A stretch of DNA of 64,000 nt, taken from NCBI RefSeq assembly GCF_900258045.1, contig NZ_OGVD01000003.1, forward strand, positions 310,001 through 374,000. Reading direction: 5' to 3'. Origin of the DNA: Sphingorhabdus sp. EL138. Lineage in GTDB: Bacteria > Pseudomonadota > Alphaproteobacteria > Sphingomonadales > Sphingomonadaceae. The notes below the pieces were generated by a model that was given only the letters and a program-made list of their open reading frames with translations, had not been told where the DNA came from and did no database searches. The position numbers were made by a program, and so were the translations under genes. Each line of letters starts with the position of its first letter. Positions within the stretch are counted from its first letter, which is position 1. Shown here piece by piece: positions 42,075 through 49,826 of the stretch.

Positions 42075-43289
42075 TTAGCGTGTCTTTGGCAGACCAAGGG
42101 CATGCTCGGCGACAATATTGCGCTGAATTTCGGAAGTTCCACCACCAATTGTTGCGGAGAAGCTGTTGAGATAGCTGCGGTGCCAATAACCATCATCCAC
42201 CGCATTTTCGTCGCCAACATAATAGCCCGCCTTGGTCCCCTGAAAGCCTAGCGAGAATTCGGTCAGCTCGCGGATCAATTCGGTCCGGGCCAGCTTGTTC
42301 ATCAGCGGCAGTCCCATGGGCTTGTCCTGCATGAGCTGTGGCATCCGGCGGCGCGTATTGTTGAGATTGAGCGCCTGGATATCGATCATATATTGCGTCA
42401 TCTTGTCACGCATCACCGGATCGTCGAGCAGGGGCTTGCCATTGCGCATGGAGTTTTTCGCGAGCTCGACAATCTGCATGACATCCAGTTCCTTGACGAA
42501 ATAGCCGCCCACCGGTTTGACCTTCGCACCGCGTTCATATTCCAGCGTCTTCATCGCCATCGACCAGCCATTGCCTTCCCCGCCAAACAGGCAGTCAGCC
42601 GAAATCCGCGCGTCTGTGAAAAAGGTCTGCACAAAACCATATTCCCCGGTCAGTTTCTTGATCCGGCTGGTGCTGATCCCGTCAATCTTCATTGGATTGA
42701 GGAAGAAGCTGAGGCCCTTATATTTGTTTTCCGCTTCAAAATCGGTCCGCGCGAGCAGGATCATATATTTCGCCCGGTCGCCAAGCGAGGTCCATATCTT
42801 CGACCCGTTGAGGACATATTCATCGCCGTCCTTGACCGCTTTCAGCTGCGCATTGCCAAGGTCGCTGCCATGTTCCGGCTCGGAAAAACCCTGGCACCAG
42901 ATATCCTCGGCATTGAGCATGCCCTTGATATATTTTTGCTTCTGTTCCTCCGATCCGAGATCGAGGATCAGCGGTCCGGCCCAGCCATTGCCAATCGCAT
43001 TGAGCATGATCGGCGCGTCATATTTTTTCATCGCCCGTGTTGCCGCGCGCTGAAAATCCGTGTGCAGGCCGCCGCCGCCATATTCTTTTGGCCAGGCCGC
43101 GCCGAGATAGCCCGCTTCATAAACCTTGCGCTGCCACTCGCGCAGGAAATCAAACTGCTCGTCCGTTGACACTTCCATGAAAGTCAGCGGCAACATGAAG
43201 CCGGGATCACGAACCGTGTTCTCCTTGAACCACGCATCGGCGGCTTCGGTATATTCCTTTAGTTCGGCTGCATCGGGCTTGTCGGCCAT
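42075..43289 (-). CDS. Acyl-CoA dehydrogenase, pair 2 subunit with GGT-E motif
   Basis: A 404-residue FAD-dependent dehydrogenase. GAAWPKEYGGGGLHTDFQ, IWCQGFSEPEHGSDLGNAQLKA, YVLNGSKIWTSLGDRAKY and the C-terminal IGGGTSEIQRNIVAEHALGLP are diagnostic. The YEGT glutamate is again replaced (GGGT). AGGAGC precedes the ATG. First gene of the minus-strand operon dehydrogenase-dehydrogenase-crotonase-ridA-hydrolase-nitrilase; it diverges from the molybdopterin oxidoreductase across 140 bases that contain the shared motif. Confidence 0.9.
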   Translation of the reverse strand: MADKPDAAELKEYTEAADAWFKENTVRDPGFMLPLTFMEVSTDEQFDFLREWQRKVYEAGYLGAAWPKEYGGGGLHTDFQRAATRAMKKYDAPIMLNAIGNGWAGPLILDLGSEEQKQKYIKGMLNAEDIWCQGFSEPEHGSDLGNAQLKAVKDGDEYVLNGSKIWTSLGDRAKYMILLARTDFEAENKYKGLSFFLNPMKIDGISTSRIKKLTGEYGFVQTFFTDARISADCLFGGEGNGWSMAMKTLEYERGAKVKPVGGYFVKELDVMQIVELAKNSMRNGKPLLDDPVMRDKMTQYMIDIQALNLNNTRRRMPQLMQDKPMGLPLMNKLARTELIRELTEFSLGFQGTKAGYYVGDENAVDDGYWHRSYLNSFSATIGGGTSEIQRNIVAEHALGLPKTR

Positions 43290-43371
43290 GGCGCTTTGCT
43301 CCTGAGATTATCTTATCAATACGGTCAGTGGCAGCAAGGACCGCCATGCCCTATTTTTGGAATCGTTGCTG

Positions 43372-43390
43372 ATTAATTGAACGATTAAAT
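43372..43390. promoter_or_regulatory. Shared 18-bp operator-like motif, copy 4
   Basis: ATTAATTGAACGATTAAAT lies between the divergent acyl-CoA dehydrogenase operon and the molybdopterin oxidoreductase gene. It keeps the TGAACGATTAAA core of the thiolase copy and could act on both directions. Confidence 0.5.
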
Positions 43391-43429
43391 TTAAAAAAGC
43401 AATGGTCTGAAATATCAGTCGGGAGAGCG

Positions 43430-45649
43430 ATGATGGCAATTGAACAGAAACATGTGATGTGCCGGGCCTGTCATGCCCATTGCGGCCTGATTGTCGATTT
43501 TGAAGACGGTGTCCCAATCAAGACCCATGGCGACAAGGATAATCCGGAATTTGAAGGTTATAGCTGTATCAAGGGGCGTCAGCTTGCCAATTATCACAAT
43601 TTCGATACGCGTCTGCTGACCAGCTATAAGGGCATGAAACACGGCCAGAAAGAAGCGATAAGCTGGCGCACCGCCGCAGAGGAGATAGCCGAGCGTATAG
43701 AAGCAATAGTTACCGAACATGGTCCCGACAGCGTGGCATCCTATGTTGGCACGTTCGGCTATAATAATCTCAACGGCCATGCGTTCATCCTCGCGCTGAT
43801 GGATGCGATTGGATCAACGTCGGTTTACGACAGTGTCACGATTGACCAGCCTGGCAAGGGCATTGCCCGGGCGCTGGTCGGTCCATGGCTGGCCGGTGCG
43901 CCGCGTGTCGGTGATTGGGACGGGCTGATGCTGGTCGGCACCAATCCGATTGTCTCGATGAACGGCGGGCTTGGCATGAATCCGGCCAAAAAACTGCATG
44001 ATGCCAAAAAGCGCGGGATGCAGCTGATCGTCATCGATCCGCGCAAAACCGACAGCGCGCGTCAGGCCGACCTGCACCTGCAATGCCGCCCCGGTGAAGA
44101 CCCGATCATCCTCGGCGCGATTGCCAAAGTGGTGATTGAAGAAAAGCTTTATGACGAGCAATTCGTCGCCAACGATGTTGATGGGTTCGAAGCCCTGAAA
44201 AAAGCCGTTGCCCCATTTGACCCGGCTCTGACCGCCCAGCGCGCCGATGTGACGGCGGAGGAGATAGTTCAGGCCGCGCGGATGTATGGCAGCTGGAATA
44301 AGGGCAGCATCAGCGTCGGCACCGGACCCAATATGGCGGGCGGTGGCAATATTACCGAATATCTCAACCTGTCGCTGACCTCGATTATGGGGCACTGGCT
44401 CCGCGAAGGCGATATTAACCGGCGCAGCGGTGTGTTTATGAAACCCGCCCCGCCCGTTGCTGCCTCGCCTGGACCGATGGACGCCTGGGGCTTTGGCCGC
44501 AAGCTGCATAGCCGCGATCTCGAGCAAAGTATTTCCGGTATGCCAACCGCGGCGCTGCCCGATGAAATCCTGACGCCTGGTGACAAGCAGGTCAAAGCCC
44601 TCATCTGTCTCGGCGGTAATCCGATGCTCGCTTGGCCGGATCAGCTCAAGACTTTTGAAGCGATGAAAGCGCTCGACCTGCTCGTCTGCCTGGACCCGCG
44701 CATGTCGAAGACGGCAGAGCTGGCGGACTATGTGATTGCGCCCAAACTCCATTATGAAGTGCACGGCAATACCGCTGCGCCGGAGCTGTATGGAGGCTTT
44801 GGCGCAGGCTGGGGTTTTGAGAATAATTATGCGCAGGCGAGCCCGCCGATCATGGAATCTCCGGAAGGGTCCGACCTGTGTGAGGAATATGAATTTCTCC
44901 ACACGCTTGCCAGTGAAATGGACAAGCCGCTGACAATCAAATCCTGGGCGCTGGTTTCCCATCCCGATGAGCGGGAGGAAAAAGCCACGACCTTTGAGCC
45001 CGGCGAAACCCCTGATCCGATTACTGCATGGAGTGCCGCACTCAATGGATCGCCGGTGCCGGTCGCCGATGTCTATGCCGACCCGGATGCGCACAAGGGC
45101 AAGATCATGGACGCGCAGGCGCTGATGGTGCAGCCCAAGCCTGCCGATTGGGAAGGAAAACTGTCAGTCGGCAATGCGGCGATGATGGAAGAACTGGCGG
45201 GTTATGCGCGGCGTCTCGGCCAGCCAGTGGAAGAAACTGCCTTCCCGATGCGAATGATTGGTCGGCGGATGACCGAAATTCACAACAGCAACTGGCATGA
45301 AGACCCGGTGCAACGCAAACGCGTGCCGCATCATCCAGCCTTTATGAATCCGGAAGACATGGAGGCACTGGGCCTAAGCGAAAATCAACCGGTAGAAGTG
45401 GAATCCGCACGGGCCTTTATCAGCTGCGTGGCCAAGGCGGACAAGACGGTCAAACCGGGCTGTGTGTCGCTCCCCCATAGCTGGGGCACCAATCCGGATG
45501 AGAAAGAAGACCCCTTGGGCGAAGGCGGAAATACCGGACGCCTGTCGTTCAACGACCGCGATTATGACAAGCGCACAGGCATTCCGCTGATGAGCAGCAT
45601 TCCGATCCGCGTGCGGGCGAAGCAAGAAGCACTAGAAGCCGCCGAATAA
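43430..45649 (+). CDS. Molybdopterin-dependent oxidoreductase
   Basis: A 739-residue catalytic subunit of the DMSO-reductase superfamily. The N-terminal CRACHAHC with a fourth Cys in GYSCIKG (C-x2-C-x3-C-x27-C, residues 11-46) binds a 4Fe-4S cluster. Bis-MGD regions are GTNPIVSMNGG, VIDPRKTDSARQADLHLQCRPGED and the C-terminal molydopterin-dinucleotide-binding domain (MIGRRMTEIHNSNW to SLPHSWGTNP, about 605-710). There is no Tat signal, so it is probably cytosolic. No electron-transfer subunit is adjacent. GGGAGAG precedes the ATG. An SDR gene follows after 18 bases. In the catabolic setting it may hydroxylate or oxidise a ring or side chain; the reaction is not determined. Confidence 0.88.
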   Translation: MMAIEQKHVMCRACHAHCGLIVDFEDGVPIKTHGDKDNPEFEGYSCIKGRQLANYHNFDTRLLTSYKGMKHGQKEAISWRTAAEEIAERIEAIVTEHGPDSVASYVGTFGYNNLNGHAFILALMDAIGSTSVYDSVTIDQPGKGIARALVGPWLAGAPRVGDWDGLMLVGTNPIVSMNGGLGMNPAKKLHDAKKRGMQLIVIDPRKTDSARQADLHLQCRPGEDPIILGAIAKVVIEEKLYDEQFVANDVDGFEALKKAVAPFDPALTAQRADVTAEEIVQAARMYGSWNKGSISVGTGPNMAGGGNITEYLNLSLTSIMGHWLREGDINRRSGVFMKPAPPVAASPGPMDAWGFGRKLHSRDLEQSISGMPTAALPDEILTPGDKQVKALICLGGNPMLAWPDQLKTFEAMKALDLLVCLDPRMSKTAELADYVIAPKLHYEVHGNTAAPELYGGFGAGWGFENNYAQASPPIMESPEGSDLCEEYEFLHTLASEMDKPLTIKSWALVSHPDEREEKATTFEPGETPDPITAWSAALNGSPVPVADVYADPDAHKGKIMDAQALMVQPKPADWEGKLSVGNAAMMEELAGYARRLGQPVEETAFPMRMIGRRMTEIHNSNWHEDPVQRKRVPHHPAFMNPEDMEALGLSENQPVEVESARAFISCVAKADKTVKPGCVSLPHSWGTNPDEKEDPLGEGGNTGRLSFNDRDYDKRTGIPLMSSIPIRVRAKQEALEAAE

Positions 45650-45667
45650 TCCCATAAAGGAACCTTC

Positions 45668-46432
45668 ATGACCAATCCGCTATTCGATCTCACCGGCGAA
45701 GTCGCCGTCATCACTGGCGCCGGTCGCGGCATTGGCGAAGGCATGGCAAAGACACTCGCTGACGCCGGTTGCAACGTGGTTTGCGCCTCACGCAGCATGG
45801 ACGAAATCCAGTCCGTCGCTGACGAGATCAACGCCAGCAATTCGGGCGGGCGCGCCATTGCGCAGGTCACCGATGTCACCAGCCGCAAAGATATGGAGGC
45901 GCTTGCGCAGCGTGCGGTCGATGAATTTGGCAGGCTCGACATCTGGGTCAATAATGCGGGCGGTTCGCTGGTTTCCGCGCCGCTGACCGAGCTTGATGAA
46001 GCCGAATGGGACAAGACCATGGCGGTCAACCTGACCTCGGTCTTTCACGGCGTGCGCGCCGCGTGCAAACATTTTGGCGAAGGCAGCCGGATCGTCAACA
46101 CCAGCTCGATGGCTGGCCAGGACCCCTTTCCCGGAAGTGGTCATTATAGCGCCGCCAAGGCAGGCGTGCTGATGCTGACAAAAACGCTCGCCCACGAACT
46201 TGGTCCCAAAACACGGGTGAACGCGATCCTGCCCGGCTTTGTCCCCACCGAGACGGTCAAAAAAGCGCTCAGCATGAAGGACGAGGATTTTATCGGCTTC
46301 GAAGATACACTCGGCCTCCCCGCTGGCCGGTTGGGCACACCGCAGGATATCGGTGCGCTAACACTTTACCTGTGCGCACCCGCATCGGAATGGGTAACCG
46401 GGCAGTGTATCCGGATTGCCGGGACGCCTTGA
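45668..46432 (+). CDS. Short-chain dehydrogenase/reductase
   Basis: Classical SDR of 254 residues. TGAGRGIG binds NAD(P), an Arg/Ser after beta-2 (CASRSMDEI) favours NADP, IWVNNAGGS is the NAG motif, VNTSSMAGQD holds the serine, and YSAAK the Tyr-Lys pair. It follows the molybdopterin oxidoreductase and was probably transcribed with it, acting on the same alcohol or ketone intermediate. Substrate unknown. Confidence 0.88.
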   Translation: MTNPLFDLTGEVAVITGAGRGIGEGMAKTLADAGCNVVCASRSMDEIQSVADEINASNSGGRAIAQVTDVTSRKDMEALAQRAVDEFGRLDIWVNNAGGSLVSAPLTELDEAEWDKTMAVNLTSVFHGVRAACKHFGEGSRIVNTSSMAGQDPFPGSGHYSAAKAGVLMLTKTLAHELGPKTRVNAILPGFVPTETVKKALSMKDEDFIGFEDTLGLPAGRLGTPQDIGALTLYLCAPASEWVTGQCIRIAGTP

Positions 46433-46764
46433 CCGGTCACTCAGTTGCGAAAAGGCGGTTCGGCCTGCTTCCATCATTCACACCCAAAGCCGGGCTTGTT
46501 TTTGGTATTGGTCAATGAAAAACATTTAGTATCAGTCCACTAACGACAATTTGACGCCAGCGAGTGTGACCTTTCGGCGGCGATCTCGCCTGAGCGTCAC
46601 ATCATCGCATATTTTCGAATGTCAAAGAGCCGGCGTAAACATAACCCATGAAAGGGACTGTAGGAAAGCGATGGGTCAACCGCTTCATCACGAAAGCGGA
46701 CGGCTCTATATGATAAAACATGTCAGCCAAACTCTCTCGATGATTTCTGGCAGGCTCGCTTTTG
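46433..46764. other. 332-bp gene-free gap between convergent genes
   Basis: No convincing coding frame. A 75-codon frame (46551-46775) lacks a ribosome site and any recognisable protein. Two secondary-structure signals are visible: a nested hairpin at 46565-46601 (TGTGAC/GTCACA enclosing GGCGA/TCGCC), and the three-way-junction candidate at 46626-46707. No T-rich terminator was seen for either flanking gene. Confidence 0.6.
46626..46707. ncRNA. Candidate structured RNA with a three-way junction
   Basis: An 82-base stretch folds with three exact stems. P1 is a 7-bp stem joining 46626-46632 (AGAGCCG) and 46701-46707 (CGGCTCT). P2 is 6 bp, ACCCAT at 46644-46649 with ATGGGT at 46671-46676, around a 21-base loop. 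P3 is 6 bp, CCGCTT at 46680-46685 with AAGCGG at 46694-46699, around an 8-base loop. Linkers are 11, 3 and 1 bases. It matches no riboswitch, ribozyme or tRNA I can recognise, and strand cannot be decided; on the minus strand it would be in the 3' region after phoX, with a TTGACA-like element just upstream (46619-46624). Confidence 0.35.
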
Positions 46765-48132
46765 TTAAGTGCTGATCACCTTGTCCCAAGGGCCGGTGAT
46801 CGCGAAGGTTGTTGATGGTGAATAGAGATTTACAAACATCGTCGATCCATCTGGAGAGAAGCATGCACCTGCAAATTCAGTTTGGATACGGGTTCTGCCA
46901 AACATGTAGGTTTTGCCATCCGGTGTGACCCCGCGCAGGTGATTATTGGTGATATCGGTATATTGATCTTCCGACACCATCAGATGACCCGACGGCATGA
47001 CGCAAATATTGTCGCCCAAATTATAGATTGTGGGATCTTCGCTTTCCAGAAAAAGAGAAAGCTTGCCCTGTTTGCCTTTGCGCCCTTCCGCCCTGCTCGG
47101 TTTGTAACGGAAAATCTGACCAAATTTCTTTGCGCCGCCGCTGGTCGAAGTAAAGAAAAGCTGCTCTTCCTTTTCGTCCCAGAAAATCCCCTCTCCCCGC
47201 GCAAATAGGGTCGCACCCAGTTTTGCTCCGCGCTCGCGCAATTCTCCGGCGCTTCTCTCTGGATTGCCAAGAGTTATCCAGCTCGCGCGGTGACTATCCC
47301 CTAAATCAATCTGCTTGCCATCCCAGTTACGCGTATCTGAAATGTCTTCAAGCGCGAGAGCCTGGAGTATGCCGCCTTCGGCCAACTTGCCTTTTACATG
47401 GGGAATAAAACGATAAAAGAGGCCGTCACCGCGATCTTCGGTCATATAGGCAATGCCTGTACGCGGATCGATGCAGACAGCTTCATGGACGAAGCAGCCC
47501 ATGGCTTTCAGCGGTACGGGGTCGACAAGACCTTTGTGATCCGCCGGAACTTCAAAAATATAGCCATGATTTTTATCAACACCTTCACCCGCTTCCAGCG
47601 CGCTTTCTTCACAAGTCAGCCAGCTACCCCAGGGGGTGATCCCGCCCGAACAGTTACGAACCGTGCCCGCCAGGCTAAGATATTCATCAACGACAATACC
47701 CTTTTTCATATCATAGATCAGCGTGGTGGTACCGCCAGGAATGGGCATTTTCGACTCGTTGCTCAGCCTGTCATAGGCTTTAAAATCTTCACCAACCTTG
47801 CTGCGAAAAGGGCCTTCGCGCAATTGCCGGTGGTCCAGTTCGTGATTGCGGATCAGGGCAACCTTGCCATCCCCCATATCGATGCAGCCCATTCCATCTG
47901 CAGCATTGGGTACAACCATTCCATCACTCATCAGATTGCCCATCCGGGAAATCACTTTGTAAGAAAAGCCTTCCGGCAAATCGAGCAGACGGCCCGGATC
48001 AGGAAGCAGCTCACCATATCCGGCAACTTCATTCTTTCCTGTGAAAGGCAGGTTTGCATAAGCACGTGTTGCAAGGCCGACAAAGGCCGCACCGAGCATG
48101 GTTGCTCCAAACTGACGACGGGTAAAAATCAT
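46765..48132 (-). CDS. phoX: PhoX family phosphatase (DUF839), Tat-exported
   Basis: Secreted alkaline phosphatase-like enzyme of 455 residues. A twin-arginine signal (FTRRQFGATMLGAAFVGLATRAYA) precedes a beta-propeller of the PhoX/DUF839 family with NHELDHR, GTVRNCSGGITPWGSWLTCEES (metal-binding region), GCFVHEAVCIDPRTGIAYMTEDRGDGLFYRF and the C-terminal CFSPDGSTMFVNLYSPSTT. PhoX uses Ca and Fe and helps phosphate scavenging. It is slightly shorter than canonical PhoX and may be a relative with other ester substrates. Isolated gene; GGAG precedes the ATG. Confidence 0.85.
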   Translation of the reverse strand: MIFTRRQFGATMLGAAFVGLATRAYANLPFTGKNEVAGYGELLPDPGRLLDLPEGFSYKVISRMGNLMSDGMVVPNAADGMGCIDMGDGKVALIRNHELDHRQLREGPFRSKVGEDFKAYDRLSNESKMPIPGGTTTLIYDMKKGIVVDEYLSLAGTVRNCSGGITPWGSWLTCEESALEAGEGVDKNHGYIFEVPADHKGLVDPVPLKAMGCFVHEAVCIDPRTGIAYMTEDRGDGLFYRFIPHVKGKLAEGGILQALALEDISDTRNWDGKQIDLGDSHRASWITLGNPERSAGELRERGAKLGATLFARGEGIFWDEKEEQLFFTSTSGGAKKFGQIFRYKPSRAEGRKGKQGKLSLFLESEDPTIYNLGDNICVMPSGHLMVSEDQYTDITNNHLRGVTPDGKTYMFGRTRIQTEFAGACFSPDGSTMFVNLYSPSTTFAITGPWDKVIST

Positions 48133-48255
48133 ATCGGCCCTACTCCTTCAAAAAAAACCCTAGCTGTCCAGATATCTGTGTAACAGATAGGATGTGCGGC
48201 ACGAGCTTGCAAATATTCTATCGGCGATGGTTCCCGGAACGGAGGCCGCTATCAG

Positions 48256-48287
48256 AAAAAAGGACCCCGGAGATAACCCCGGAGCCC
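48256..48287 (-). terminator. Rho-independent terminator after MaoC-like gene
   Basis: On the minus strand an 11-bp GC-rich stem (GGGCTCCGGGG with CTCCGGGGTCC, G-U pairs included) around loop TTAT is followed by six T. It lies 26 bases after the MaoC-like stop codon. Confidence 0.85.
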
Positions 48288-48312
48288 TTCATGAAATAAC
48301 AGACTGCTGCGC

Positions 48313-48771
48313 TTAGCCCACCACAATCATCGCCAGTGATCGTGCAATGAGTGCAGGTGTTTCAATACCATCGATTTCCACCGTGACATCGTAGGTCATC
48401 AACCAGCGGCCCGGTTGTTTTTCGACCGCATCTACCAGCACATGGCGCGCGCGGACTTTTGATCCGGCGCGGACGGGGTTGAGGAAGCGGACTTTGTCAT
48501 AGCCATAGTTGATACCCATGACCGTGCCTTCGAGACCCAGGGTGCAGCCATAGGACATGGCTGGCAACAGCGAGAGCGTCAGCAAGCCGTGAGCGATGGT
48601 ACCGCCAAAAGGCGTGGCCTTTGCTTTTTCCTCGTCAATATGGATGAACTGGTGATCTTCGGTGCAATCGGCAAATTTGTTGATCCGGTCCTGACTGGCT
48701 TCAAACCATTCGGACACGCCGACTTCCTTGCCTTTCCAGTCGTCGAGTTCGCTTGCATTAATTACTGGCAT
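48313..48771 (-). CDS. MaoC family (R)-enoyl-CoA hydratase
   Basis: A 152-residue hot-dog-fold protein that hydrates enoyl-CoA to (R)-3-hydroxyacyl-CoA. The hydratase-2 motif is seen as FADCTEDHQFIHID with the catalytic Asp and His, followed by GGTIAHGLLTLSLLP. It is the single-domain form. AGGAGA precedes the ATG. Next to the HSD17B4-like dehydrogenase (25 bases apart), it recreates as separate genes the dehydrogenase and hydratase domains of the eukaryotic multifunctional enzyme 2, so the two likely work in succession. An intrinsic terminator follows. Confidence 0.93.
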   Translation of the reverse strand: MPVINASELDDWKGKEVGVSEWFEASQDRINKFADCTEDHQFIHIDEEKAKATPFGGTIAHGLLTLSLLPAMSYGCTLGLEGTVMGINYGYDKVRFLNPVRAGSKVRARHVLVDAVEKQPGRWLMTYDVTVEIDGIETPALIARSLAMIVVG

Positions 48772-48796
48772 GTTCTTTCTCCTGATTGGGGGTCTT

Positions 48797-49711
48797 TTAA
48801 CCCTTCATGACTTCCTGCATCCGGCGGAAGAATTTTCCGCCCTGACCGCCGCCATTGGCATATTCCTGCATCCCGGTTTCATCGAGAATCTGGTCGATAT
48901 TTGCGGCAATGGCTTCAGCGTTTCGATCAGCTTCGGGAAGCCAGATACCCTCGGTCTCGAGGATTTTTGCGGCTGCGAAACCGCCGGCACCGGCCGTCAA
49001 TATCGTCTTGGATGGCGCGCCATCGCTGCACAGATAGACCACCGCTGGCGTCACCGCTTCGGGGACCAGCAATTTCAAGGCTTCTTCCGGCATTATGTCT
49101 TCGGTCATGCGGGTAGCCGCGACCGGAGAGATACAGTTGGTGTGAATACCCTTGCCCGCGCCTTCCTGATGCAGGCTGTTCATCATGCCGACCAAAGCGA
49201 GTTTCGCGGCACCATAATTGACCTGCCCGAAATTCCCGTACAGTCCGGTGGAAGACGTGGTCATCACGATGCGGCCATATTGACGCTCGCGCATGTGGTC
49301 CCAGACCGCCTTGGTGCAATTGGCACTTCCGGTGAGATGGACATCCATCACAAACTGGAAATCTTCCATACCCATTTTGTGGAAACTCTTGTCGCGCAGC
49401 ACGCCGGCATTGTTGACGAGAATATCAACATGGCCCCATTTGGCGATCGCATCGGCAACCATTTTCTCGACCGCCGGCATATCGGTAACGCTGCACCCGG
49501 CTGCCATGGCTTCACCGCCTTCGGCTTCGATCTCTGCAACAACCTGCTCCGCCACGGTGGCGGAACCGCCGGTACCGTCACGCGCGCCGCCGAAATCATT
49601 GACGACAACCTTTACGCCGCGCCGTGCGAGTTCCATCGCATGCTGCTTGCCAAGCCCGGCACCGGCGCCGGTCACTATGGCTACGCGGTCATTAAATTCT
49701 ACTGTGCTCAT
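48797..49711 (-). CDS. HSD17B4-like 3-hydroxyacyl-CoA dehydrogenase (SDR)
   Basis: A 304-residue SDR resembling the N-terminal dehydrogenase domain of peroxisomal multifunctional enzyme 2. RVAIVTGAGAGLGKQHAMELARRGVKVVVNDFGG is strongly characteristic, with Asp selecting NAD. ILVNNAGVLRDKSFHKM, TTSSTGLYGNFGQVNYGAAK (Ser, Tyr, Lys) and ISPVAATRMTEDIMP also match. The C-terminal region (about 255-304) extends beyond the SDR fold. It precedes the MaoC hydratase gene in one operon. It would oxidise (R)-3-hydroxyacyl-CoA. Confidence 0.92.
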   Translation of the reverse strand: MSTVEFNDRVAIVTGAGAGLGKQHAMELARRGVKVVVNDFGGARDGTGGSATVAEQVVAEIEAEGGEAMAAGCSVTDMPAVEKMVADAIAKWGHVDILVNNAGVLRDKSFHKMGMEDFQFVMDVHLTGSANCTKAVWDHMRERQYGRIVMTTSSTGLYGNFGQVNYGAAKLALVGMMNSLHQEGAGKGIHTNCISPVAATRMTEDIMPEEALKLLVPEAVTPAVVYLCSDGAPSKTILTAGAGGFAAAKILETEGIWLPEADRNAEAIAANIDQILDETGMQEYANGGGQGGKFFRRMQEVMKG

Positions 49712-49826
49712 GGGAGTTTCGCCTCTCGCTTTTTCATAGGAATGGATGTTGGCGCCGATGGATGCGCAATCAATCCAGGGGAGTCAAGCGAAGGCGTGCA
49801 GATTCACGCCCCCAATTACCGGACGA

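Noticed and set aside
42393-43169. A 258-codon plus-strand frame opposite an acyl-CoA dehydrogenase
   Set aside because: Antisense shadow; composition unlike the neighbouring genes.
43814-45094. A 426-codon minus-strand frame opposite the molybdopterin oxidoreductase
   Set aside because: Arg/His/Gly-rich translation without family motifs; the plus-strand gene has all its cofactor motifs over the same bases.
46551-46775. A 74-codon frame in the 332-bp gap
   Set aside because: No ribosome site, runs through the stem structures and into phoX on the other strand.
17797-48200. Pho box upstream of phoD or phoX
   Set aside because: No convincing pair of direct CTGTCAT-like repeats was found near either gene or the DUF3667 start.
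19780-49711. Firm assignment as a steroid-degradation cluster
   Set aside because: Supportive gene families are present but the diagnostic ring-cleavage and CoA-transferase genes are absent from the window, so only a hypothesis is offered.
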